From the NCBI GenBank assembly GCA_965651365.1, contig CBFGSA010000034.1:1-23305 (forward strand): DNA of 23,305 nucleotides, given 5' to 3'. Below, one piece after another: positions 6,992 through 13,389 of the stretch. The notes under the pieces are model-generated. The model was not told where the DNA came from. It searched no databases and saw nothing but the letters and a program-made list of their open reading frames with translations. This DNA is from DASSBG01 sp965651365. GTDB taxonomy: Bacteria; Pseudomonadota; Gammaproteobacteria; Xanthomonadales; Rhodanobacteraceae. Every line of letters starts with the position of its first letter. Position 1 is the stretch's first letter. The position numbers and the translations under genes were made by a program.

Positions 6992-8290
6992 TCACTGGTC
7001 TTCGGCCCGCTCGTGCTGGACCGTCTTTTTCGATTCCCGATTTCCCATTCCCGATTCCCGGTTTCTCGCCGCCCACAACCCCGAACTCATCCCGTACAGC
7101 CGGATGAAGCCTTCGGCCTCGGCCACACCCCAGTCGGCGCTCTGGGCGTAGGTGGCACCTTGCGCCGCAAGAATGTGCGCCGATTCGACCGCCACCGCAT
7201 CCACCCGGCCACCTTCGGTGCGCAGAGTGACGGTACCGTTGACGCAGCGCTGGCTGGATTCGAGAAAGGCTTCCAGGTCGCGCTTCAGTGGATCGTGGAA
7301 AAAGCCCTCGTAGACCTGCTCCACCCAGTGCCGCGCCACCATGGGTTTGAAGCGGTTCTGGGCCTTGCTCAGCACCGCTTCCTCCAGCGCGCGGTGGGCG
7401 GTCAGGAGTGCGGTCAGACCCGGCGCCTCGTAGACAATGCGCCCCTTGAGCCCGATGGTGGTGTCGCCGGTGTACAGGCCGCGACCGACACCGTAGCGGG
7501 CCAGCGACTGGTTGAGCCGCGCCAGGATCACCTCACCGGGCAGGCGCTCGCCATCCAGCGCCACGGCTTCGCCCTGCTCGAAATCCAGCCCGATTTCCAG
7601 GGCCTCGCGCGGCCACTCACTGCGCGACGCGCACCAGCCCCGCGCCCCCTCACCTGGCGATTTCCACTGATCGATCTCGCCACCGGACAGGGTGACACCC
7701 AGCAGGTTCTCGTTGACGGTGTAGCTTTGCTGTTTGGCCGGCACGGCAAAGCCGCGCTCTTCCAGGAAGCGCTGCTCCCAGGCCCGCGTATCGCGGTGTT
7801 CTTTCTGGATCTCGCGGATCGGTGCGATGATCTGCCAGTCGCCCAGCGCCTTGACGGTTAGGTCGAATCGCACCTGGTCGTTGCCCATGCCGGTGCAGCC
7901 GTGCGCAATGTTCCGGGTGCCCAGCTCCCTTGCCCGCTGCAGTGCAGCCTCGACGATCAGATAGCGATCGGACACCAGCAGCGGGTACTGCCCCTGGTAG
8001 CCCTCACCGGCCCACACGAAAGGTCTGACGAAGTGTGCCCACAATGCCGGACCGCCATCGACCGTGACATGGCTGGCCACGCCGAGCTCGGCGGCGCGCC
8101 GCTCGATTGCCGCACGCTCGTCCGCCGACACCCCGCCGGTATCGGCAAACACGGTGTGCACCACGTAACCGCGCTCGCGCAGATACGGCACGCAGAAGCT
8201 GGTGTCGAGGCCGCCGGAAAAAGCGAGGACGATGTCCTCGCTTTCGGGAATCGGGAATCGGGAATCGGGAATCGTAGAAACTGTGGACAT
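6992..8290 (-). CDS. argG: argininosuccinate synthase with repeat-encoded ends
   Basis: A 432-residue enzyme that joins citrulline and aspartate with ATP to give argininosuccinate. The PP-loop signature SGGLDTS is at residues 25-31. Further family blocks are AHGCTGMGNDQVRFD and YTVNENLLG. The family usually starts with a few residues before DIVLAFSGG. Here there are 18, and codons 7-15 (IPDSRFPIP) are read from four copies of the GGGAATC heptamer at 8246-8273. The C-terminus after MSSGLW (ARNRESGMGNRES) is again heptamer-coded, followed by a tail that is not family-like. The enzyme core appears intact. The ATG at 8290 has only a weak upstream purine stretch (CGGGTAAACC). It lies 63 bp after argF' in the operon, and the deacetylase gene follows after a long repeat-filled gap. 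Confidence 0.94.
   Translation of the reverse strand: MSTVSTIPDSRFPIPESEDIVLAFSGGLDTSFCVPYLRERGYVVHTVFADTGGVSADERAAIERRAAELGVASHVTVDGGPALWAHFVRPFVWAGEGYQGQYPLLVSDRYLIVEAALQRARELGTRNIAHGCTGMGNDQVRFDLTVKALGDWQIIAPIREIQKEHRDTRAWEQRFLEERGFAVPAKQQSYTVNENLLGVTLSGGEIDQWKSPGEGARGWCASRSEWPREALEIGLDFEQGEAVALDGERLPGEVILARLNQSLARYGVGRGLYTGDTTIGLKGRIVYEAPGLTALLTAHRALEEAVLSKAQNRFKPMVARHWVEQVYEGFFHDPLKRDLEAFLESSQRCVNGTVTLRTEGGRVDAVAVESAHILAAQGATYAQSADWGVAEAEGFIRLYGMSSGLWAARNRESGMGNRESKKTVQHERAEDQ
7032..7085. repeat. GATTCCC heptamer units plus 35-bp repeat copy 2 at the 3' end of argG
   Basis: GATTCCC-like units (7032-7059, one of 8 nt and one of 6 nt) encode part of the ArgG C-terminal tail. They run into the second copy of the 35-bp direct repeat (7051-7085). 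Confidence 0.85.
8246..8273. repeat. GGGAATC heptamer array inside the 5' end of argG
   Basis: Four perfect tandem GGGAATC units. In the coding direction (GATTCCC) they read in the cycle DSRFPIP and begin about 17 nt after the argG ATG. The unit has no stop in any frame of either strand. Confidence 0.95.
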
Positions 8291-8347
8291 GATGGTTTAC
8301 CCGGATAGTGAATGAACACTCAAAAGTGAAACGGAGCCTGCTCTAAC

Positions 8348-8378
8348 CATTCCCTATTCCCCATTCCCGATTCCCGAT
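8348..8378. repeat. heptamer array across the argF' stop codon
   Basis: The degenerate units ATTCCCT, ATTCCCC, ATTCCCG and ATTCCCG run from 8349 to 8376. In the argF' direction they encode the last residues SGIGNGE, and a unit with one base changed (GAATAGG) supplies the TAG stop at 8354-8356. Confidence 0.85.
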
Positions 8379-9388
8379 GGCGGCACGCACAGCGCCGCCA
8401 TCACGGCCTTCTGCACATGCAGCCGGTTTTCGGCCTCGTCGATGGCGATGCAGGCGGGTGAGTCCATGACCGCGTCGGTGGCCTTGACGTTGCGCCGCAG
8501 CGGCAGGCAGTGGCTGAACATGGCCTTGTTGGTCAGCGCCATCCTGGCTTCGTCGACGATGAAGTGGCGGTGGGCTTCGCGGATCGGCTTTTCCTCGTCC
8601 CAGCGACCGAAATAGGGCAGCGCGCCCCAGCTCTTGGCATACACCACCTCGGTGCCGGTGTAAGCGGCATTGATATCGTGGCTGACCTGCAGGCTGCCGC
8701 CGGCTTCGGCGGCATTGCGCCGACCGATGTCGATGTAGCGCTCATCCAGCACGAACTCCGGCGTCGGGCACAGCAACGTCACATCCATGCCGAAGCGGGT
8801 CGCGATGGTCAGCGCCGAGTTGGCCACGGCGGTATTGAGTGGCCTGGGGTGATACGTCCAGCTCAGAAGGTATTTTTTACCGCGCAGATCGGAACTGCCG
8901 AAATGCTGTTGCAGCGCCATGATGTGAGCCAGCTCCTGGCATGGATGGGTGATGGTTTCCATGTTGATCACAGGCACCGTGGCATGGCGGGCAAAGGCCT
9001 GGAGCACGATGTCCTTGCGATCCTCATCCCAGCTCCTGAACTTGGGAAACGCGCGCACGCCGATCATGTCGACGTAGCGACTCAATACCCGCGCCACTTC
9101 ACTGATGTGTTCCTCGGCCTCGCCATCCATCACCACCCCGGCCTCGAATTCGATCGGCCAGGCATCCTTGCCCGGCGCCAGCACGATGGCAGTGCCACCC
9201 AGTTGCTGCACGCCCAGTTCGAAGCTGGTGCGGGTGCGCATCGACGGGTTGAAGAACAGCAAGGCGATCGACTTGCCCTCCAGCTGCTTGCCGCGCGGGC
9301 TGCGCTTGAACTCGTGCGCCTCGCGCAACAAGCCGTCCAGCGCGTCGCGGCTCCAGTCCTGGGTATTGAGAAAGTGGCGAATGGTCAT
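8354..9388 (-). CDS. argF': N-acetylornithine carbamoyltransferase (AOTCase)
   Basis: This 344-residue enzyme carbamoylates N-acetylornithine to N-acetylcitrulline, replacing ornithine carbamoyltransferase in xanthomonads. It follows the Xanthomonas enzyme closely from the first residues (MTIRHFLNTQDWSR). The carbamoyl phosphate loop SMRTRTS, the block GKDAWPIEFEAG, the motif ETITHPCQELAH and the C-terminal HCLPLRRNVKATDAV are all present. The lysine that is carboxylated in the X. campestris enzyme (Lys302) is at exactly residue 302 here. The ATG at 9388 matches the family start; a GTG at 9415 is open but adds nine residues unlike the family. Only the end differs: after MAALC the residues VPPSGIGNGE come from a heptamer repeat. 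First gene of the arginine operon, with a hairpin just upstream. Confidence 0.95.
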   Translation of the reverse strand: MTIRHFLNTQDWSRDALDGLLREAHEFKRSPRGKQLEGKSIALLFFNPSMRTRTSFELGVQQLGGTAIVLAPGKDAWPIEFEAGVVMDGEAEEHISEVARVLSRYVDMIGVRAFPKFRSWDEDRKDIVLQAFARHATVPVINMETITHPCQELAHIMALQQHFGSSDLRGKKYLLSWTYHPRPLNTAVANSALTIATRFGMDVTLLCPTPEFVLDERYIDIGRRNAAEAGGSLQVSHDINAAYTGTEVVYAKSWGALPYFGRWDEEKPIREAHRHFIVDEARMALTNKAMFSHCLPLRRNVKATDAVMDSPACIAIDEAENRLHVQKAVMAALCVPPSGIGNGE

Positions 9389-9414
9389 TTGAAAAGTCCG
9401 TGAACCTGAAAACA

Positions 9415-9442
9415 CGAAACCCGGCGCGGAGGCCGGGTTTCG
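9415..9442 (-). terminator. strong hairpin in the argF' leader (terminator or attenuator)
   Basis: A perfect 10-bp stem CGAAACCCGG / CCGGGTTTCG with an 8-nt loop. In the minus direction it is followed by TGTTTTC, so it resembles an intrinsic terminator. It ends 26 nt before the argF' ATG. It may end transcripts from the glycine-zipper gene upstream, or it may be a leader element controlling the arginine operon. A possible -10 (TGTACAT) lies just upstream at about 9448-9454, which would put the hairpin at the very 5' end of the operon mRNA. Confidence 0.5.
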
Positions 9443-9579
9443 TCGAAACTTGCATGTACAGCGCGACAGCCTACCCGGCAGGAATGTTCATCCCCGGTCG
9501 GCGCGCACGCGAAGTCATGCCGGCGGCCAAACGGGCCATCGGGCAGACAGAAGCGATCTGGAGTGAAGCGTTGCGCATG

Positions 9580-9611
9580 GCGGTATCAGAACACGGTTTG
9601 GCCGATACCGC
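9580..9611 (-). other. hairpin after the glycine-zipper gene
   Basis: GCGGTATC (9580-9587) and GATACCGC (9604-9611) are perfectly complementary with a 16-nt loop. It begins 8 nt after the stop of the minus-strand gene at 9620. There is no T run, so it is a 3' hairpin rather than a clear terminator. The remaining 9443-9579 shows no gene. Confidence 0.4.
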
Positions 9612-9619
9612 AAGCACTG

Positions 9620-10207
9620 CTACTCGGCCGGCGTCACGCTGACCCGTACACGCAGGCGTTCGCCCGGGTCGTAGTCCAGGCGCGAAATGTACACGTCACC
9701 GTGATAGCGGTATTCAACGTCATAGCTGCTGATGCGCCGCTCATGGCTGACTTCCGGCACGTCGCGGCAGCGGGTTTGCGCATAGCGGGTATCGCCATCG
9801 TTGCGGGTCGCGGCACCATGGCCAATGGCACCGCCAGCGACCGCGCCGGCAACCGTCGCAGCCTTGCGCCCGTCGCCCTTGCCGATGGTGTTGCCCAGCA
9901 CACCGCCGACCACGGCACCCAGCACCGCGCCGGCCGTGCCGTTGCCCTGATGGCGCTCCACCACCTGCTCGTCGTGGCACTCGCGCCGCGAACGGGTCAC
10001 CGACACGGTGTCGTAGATTGGATCCACCCGCAGAACGTCGGCCCACGCGTAATGGGCGCTTCCGGCTCCGGGACCGGGCATGGAGCGGACAGGCGCCGCA
10101 TCAGGGCCGGCCGAGGCAATACCATCACGCCCCTGAGCCGGGGCCGCGGTGGCAAACAATGCCAGGGCGGCCACGATCGGAACCAGCTTGGCAATCGACT
10201 TGATCAT
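9620..10207 (-). CDS. YcfJ-like glycine-zipper 2TM envelope protein
   Basis: A 195-residue exported protein. Residues 1 to about 24 form a signal peptide (Lys-containing start, hydrophobic IVAALALFATAA, then APAQ); there is no lipobox cysteine. The middle, about residues 90-135 (GAVLGAVVGGVLGNTIG, then AATVAGAVAGGAIGHG), is a glycine-zipper pair of membrane-seeking helices. The blocks around it (VDPIYDTVSVTRSRRECHDEQV before it, and RCRDVPEV, SSYDVEYRYHG and RLDYDPGERL after it) match what I remember of the E. coli YcfJ family, including one cysteine on each side. The function of this family is not well defined; it is linked to the outer envelope. The ATG at 10207 places the signal peptide correctly; the open frame continues to 10294 without sense. 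It is divergent from cysS. Confidence 0.8.
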   Translation of the reverse strand: MIKSIAKLVPIVAALALFATAAPAQGRDGIASAGPDAAPVRSMPGPGAGSAHYAWADVLRVDPIYDTVSVTRSRRECHDEQVVERHQGNGTAGAVLGAVVGGVLGNTIGKGDGRKAATVAGAVAGGAIGHGAATRNDGDTRYAQTRCRDVPEVSHERRISSYDVEYRYHGDVYISRLDYDPGERLRVRVSVTPAE

Positions 10208-10301
10208 GATCTTGCTCGAATCGTGCAGTTGCGGAATAGTGCGGCTTATTGAAGCAGAGCCAGACTGAATCCCGGGTAAGGCACGTACCGCCACGAGCGG
10301 T

Positions 10302-10307
10302 TAAGAT
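10302..10307 (+). promoter_or_regulatory. candidate -10 box of cysS
   Basis: TAAGAT lies 30 nt before the cysS ATG and is close to TATAAT. The same string followed by GC and a CGC triplet occurs upstream of phaB at 833-838. No convincing -35 is seen at the proper spacing, so confidence is low. Confidence 0.3.
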
Positions 10308-10336
10308 GCGCGCCATTCACACTGCACGCCCAAACC

Positions 10337-11704
10337 ATGCCGATACGCCTGTACAACACGCGCACACGCACGCTTGAAACCTTCGAGCCGCTGGACCCTG
10401 ACCAGGTCACGATGTACCTGTGCGGCCCCACCGTTTACAGCTACGTGCACATCGGCAATGCCCGCGGTCCGGTGGTGTTTGACGTGCTGGTACGACTGCT
10501 GCGGCGCCACTTTCCCAAGGTGGTGCTGGCGCGCAACATCACCGACGTCGACGACAAGATCAATGCCGCTGCCAATGACCAGGGCGTTGAAATCAGCCGG
10601 ATCACGGACAAGTACACCGAGATCTATCGCCAGGACATGGCACGTCTGGACGTGCAGCCGCCGGACATCGAGCCTCACGCCACCGCGCACATGCCGCAGA
10701 TCATCGCCATGATCGAGACCCTGATCGAACGCGGCCATGCCTATGCCGCCGAAGGCCATGTGCTGTTTGATGTCGGCAGCTACACAGCCTATGGCGCGCT
10801 TTCCGGCCGCAGCCTGGAAGAAATGGAGGCTGGCGCGCGGGTCGATGTGGCGCCCTACAAGCGCAACCCGGCCGACTTTGTGCTGTGGAAACCCTCGGAC
10901 GAGACCCTGCCTGGCTGGGCAAGCCCCTGGGGACGCGGTCGCCCCGGCTGGCACATTGAATGCTCGGCAATGAGCGCGGCGCACCTGGGCGAAACGATCG
11001 ACATCCACGCCGGCGGCAACGATTTGCTGTTCCCGCACCACGAGAACGAGGTGGCGCAATCGACCTGTGCCCACGGCGGCGCCCTGTTCGCCCGCTTCTG
11101 GCTGCACAACGGCATGCTCAGTTTCGGCGGGCGCAAGATGTCCAAGTCACTGGGCAACGTGCTGGAGCTGCACACCCTGCTCGACCGGCATCCACCCGAG
11201 GCTCTGCGCCTGCTGCTGCTGCGCGCCCACTACCGCCAGCCGCTGGACTGGTCCGAAGATGCCATCACGCAGGCGGTCGCCACCCTCGACGGCTGGTACC
11301 GGGTGCTGCGCGATCTGGCCGACGTCGACGTTGGCGCAGTGCACATCCCCGAGGCCATCGAAGCGGCGCTCAGCGACGACCTCAACACGCCGCAGGCGCT
11401 GGCCGCGATGGCCGAACTGGCGGACCACGCGCGCAAATCCGGCAGCACCGCCGACAAGGCTGCCCTGCTCGGCGCCGGACAGGCCCTGGGCCTGCTGCAG
11501 GCCGACCCGGAAACCTGGTTCGGCCGGGGCGCGGACGCCGGCGTTGATGCACAACATGTCGAAGCCCTGCTGGCCGAACGCAAGAATGCACGCAAGCATC
11601 GCGACTTTGCCCGCGCCGACGCCATCCGTGACGAACTGGCTGCCATGCGTGTCGAAATCGAAGACGGTCCGGACAGCACCCGTTGGCAAATCGCGCGCGA
11701 CTGA
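10337..11704 (+). CDS. cysS: cysteinyl-tRNA synthetase
   Basis: A 455-residue class I aminoacyl-tRNA synthetase that charges tRNA-Cys in the cytosol. The HIGN signature is at 38-41 and KMSKS at 267-271. The zinc site that selects cysteine is complete, and its residues fall at the same numbers as in E. coli: Cys29, Cys209, His234 and Glu238. The C-terminal DALR-type anticodon-binding helical domain runs from about residue 300, and the final blocks (ARKHRDFARADAIRDEL, EDGPDSTRW) are typical. The length is normal. It is monocistronic or leads into sufE after 102 bp, and is divergent from the glycine-zipper gene. Confidence 0.97.
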   Translation: MPIRLYNTRTRTLETFEPLDPDQVTMYLCGPTVYSYVHIGNARGPVVFDVLVRLLRRHFPKVVLARNITDVDDKINAAANDQGVEISRITDKYTEIYRQDMARLDVQPPDIEPHATAHMPQIIAMIETLIERGHAYAAEGHVLFDVGSYTAYGALSGRSLEEMEAGARVDVAPYKRNPADFVLWKPSDETLPGWASPWGRGRPGWHIECSAMSAAHLGETIDIHAGGNDLLFPHHENEVAQSTCAHGGALFARFWLHNGMLSFGGRKMSKSLGNVLELHTLLDRHPPEALRLLLLRAHYRQPLDWSEDAITQAVATLDGWYRVLRDLADVDVGAVHIPEAIEAALSDDLNTPQALAAMAELADHARKSGSTADKAALLGAGQALGLLQADPETWFGRGADAGVDAQHVEALLAERKNARKHRDFARADAIRDELAAMRVEIEDGPDSTRWQIARD

Positions 11705-11806
11705 TGCACGTCCCGGATGCACATCACGCGGGCACCCAAGCCCCCGGACTACCCGGCCCATTCGCGGCACCTCGCAGGTTCAGACGCATCGCGCGATAAT
11801 GGGCGG

Positions 11807-12244
11807 ATGGATGCCGCAACGACACAAACCGCTGCCGAGGCGCAGCAGGAAATCATCGAGGAATTCGCCTTCTTCAGCGACTGGAGCGAGCGCTACCAGT
11901 ACCTGATCGACCTCGGCCGCAAGCTGCCCGAGTTTCCCGAGGAACTGAAGCGCGAGGAGTACCGCGTGCACGGCTGCCAGTCGCAGGTGTGGCTGGTGCC
12001 CGCGGGCGACGCCGCATGCATGCGCTTCCGCGCCATCAGCGATTCGGCCATCGTCTCCGGCCTGATCGCCCTGGTGCTGCGGGTCTACTCCGGTCGGCCG
12101 GTACAGGAAATTGTTGCAACCGAACCGGGATTCATCGAGCAGATCGGTCTCGCCCGACACCTGTCCCCGACCCGCTCCAACGGCCTCGCGGCCATGCTCA
12201 AGACCCTGAAAACCCACGCCGCACGAGCGCTTCGCTGCGCATAG
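11807..12244 (+). CDS. sufE: SufE-family sulfur acceptor protein
   Basis: This 145-residue protein has the SufE/CsdE fold. The core is EFAFFSDWSERYQYLIDLGRKLP followed by the active-site cysteine Cys57 in VHGCQSQVWL. It accepts persulfide sulfur from a SufS/CsdA-type cysteine desulfurase and passes it to Fe-S cluster assembly. The end RSNGLAAMLKTLKTHA is also typical. No sufBCDS genes are in the window, so it stands alone next to cysS. The ATG at 11807 gives the usual family start; the open frame continues upstream to 11717 but the extra residues look random. GATAAT at 11795-11800 is a good -10 and would give an almost leaderless mRNA from this ATG. It is followed by an inverted repeat shared with convergent folP. 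Confidence 0.93.
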   Translation: MDAATTQTAAEAQQEIIEEFAFFSDWSERYQYLIDLGRKLPEFPEELKREEYRVHGCQSQVWLVPAGDAACMRFRAISDSAIVSGLIALVLRVYSGRPVQEIVATEPGFIEQIGLARHLSPTRSNGLAAMLKTLKTHAARALRCA

Positions 12245-12330
12245 GGGTGCTGCTGAACGAAGTGAAGTGAAGCGCACCGAGGCCTGGAAGATCGTTGGGT
12301 GCGCTTCGCTACGCTCGGCAGCACCCTATA
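12241..12330. repeat. inverted repeat between convergent sufE and folP
   Basis: The left arm 12241-12278 (starting ATAGGGGTGCTGC, ending GAAGCGCACC) and the right arm 12297-12330 (GGGTGCGCTTCGC, ending GCAGCACCCTAT) are near-complementary, with indels. Each arm also begins and ends with the complementary GGTGC and GCACC. It overlaps the sufE stop and the last folP codons and probably serves as a two-way 3' hairpin. It is a different family from the GTCATCC elements elsewhere in the window. Confidence 0.75.
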
Positions 12331-13165
12331 CATCCCCGACGGCTTGGAGAATCCTGAGGGCATCGCGGGTTTCGGCCACATCGTGGACGCGCACGATGGC
12401 AGCGCCGTTCTGTGCCGCGATCAGCGCGGCGGCGGCCGAGGCCACCTGGCGGTGTTCGATGTCGCGGCCGGTTATGCTGCCGAGGAAGGACTTGCGCGAC
12501 AGACCCGCCAGGACGCCGGCGCCCAGGTCGGTGAAGCGCTGCAGCTCGGCCAACAAGCGCATGTTGTGCGCAAGAGTCTTGCCAAAGCCAAAGCCCGGAT
12601 CAACCAACACCCGCGCACTGTCGATGCCGGCAAGCTGGCAGGCCAGCAGCCGATCGGCCAGAAAGCGATGCACCTCGACCACGACATCCTCGTAGCGCGG
12701 ATCGTCCTGCATGTTGGCCGGCTCGCCCTGCATGTGCATCAGGCACACCGGAACGCCGAGGCTGGCTGCGGCATCCAGTGCACCCTCGCGGCGCAAGGCG
12801 CGGATGTCGTTGATCAGTCCGGCACCGGCAGCGACCGCGGCGCGCATCACTTCGGGATTCGAGGTGTCGACCGAGATCGGCACGCTGACCTGCCTTGCCA
12901 GGGCCTCGATTACCGGCAGCACACGTTCCATCTCCTCGCGCAGCGTAACCGCAGCCGCGCGCGGCCGGGTCGACTCGCCGCCAATGTCCAGCATGTCGGC
13001 GCCCTGCTCGACCAGCCGCAGTCCATGCCCGACCGCCGCGGCGGTGTCGGCGTGAAGGCCGCCGTCGGAGAACGAGTCGGGGGTGACGTTGATGATGCCG
13101 CAAATGCGGGGTCGATCAAGCTTCAGCAGCCGACCACCACAATCAAGCGTACTGGATACGGTCAC
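12326..13165 (-). CDS. folP: dihydropteroate synthase
   Basis: Folate-synthesis enzyme of 279 residues with a TIM-barrel fold that joins 4-aminobenzoate to dihydropterin pyrophosphate; it is the sulfonamide target. Signatures are INVTPDSFSDGG (25-36), GGESTRP (62-68), DPGFGFGKT (189-197), GLSRKSF (221-227) and RVHDV (259-263). I chose the GTG at 13165 because GGAG lies 6 nt upstream of it; the next GTG, at 13177, adds four residues without a ribosome binding site. It is convergent with sufE. In many gammaproteobacteria ftsH is directly followed by folP and glmM, and rlmE-ftsH-folP is seen here in that order on the same strand, but with a 224-bp gap holding a large inverted repeat. glmM does not follow. 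Confidence 0.95.
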   Translation of the reverse strand: MTVSSTLDCGGRLLKLDRPRICGIINVTPDSFSDGGLHADTAAAVGHGLRLVEQGADMLDIGGESTRPRAAAVTLREEMERVLPVIEALARQVSVPISVDTSNPEVMRAAVAAGAGLINDIRALRREGALDAAASLGVPVCLMHMQGEPANMQDDPRYEDVVVEVHRFLADRLLACQLAGIDSARVLVDPGFGFGKTLAHNMRLLAELQRFTDLGAGVLAGLSRKSFLGSITGRDIEHRQVASAAAALIAAQNGAAIVRVHDVAETRDALRILQAVGDV

Positions 13166-13218
13166 CGTCGTCTCCACTTGAGCTGGCCGCCTGCCCTGCC
13201 GCTACCGTTGCCGCAGAA

Positions 13219-13368
13219 GCGCGCCATGCGCGCGAAGCAAGAGCGATTGTCCGCGAAGGACGCAAAGGACGCGAAGAAAAATAATGGATTGCCTTTGCTC
13301 TATTTGCGTTCCTTTGCGTCCTTTGCGGACTGATATTCTTTTTGCTCTTGATCGCGCGCATGGCGCGC
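13219..13368. repeat. nested inverted repeat between ftsH and folP
   Basis: Two pairs of arms are nested. The outer pair is 13219-13244 (GCGCGCCATGCGCGCGAAGC and on) with 13344-13368, matching except for one small gap region. The inner pair is 13249-13276 (GTCCGCGAAGGACGCAAAGG and on) with 13303-13330, about 25 of 28 positions complementary. The AAAGGACGC unit is itself repeated in each inner arm. The whole 150-bp structure lies between the ftsH stop and the folP start. It may end or attenuate read-through, or be a non-autonomous mobile element. Confidence 0.85.
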
Positions 13369-13389
13369 TCCTGCACACGTATCAATGCT

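Noticed and set aside
9416..9619. Possible short gene or leader peptide between the glycine-zipper gene and argF'
   Set aside because: Several short frames are open on both strands, but none has a ribosome binding site and a recognisable product. No run of Arg codons suggesting a leader peptide was seen.
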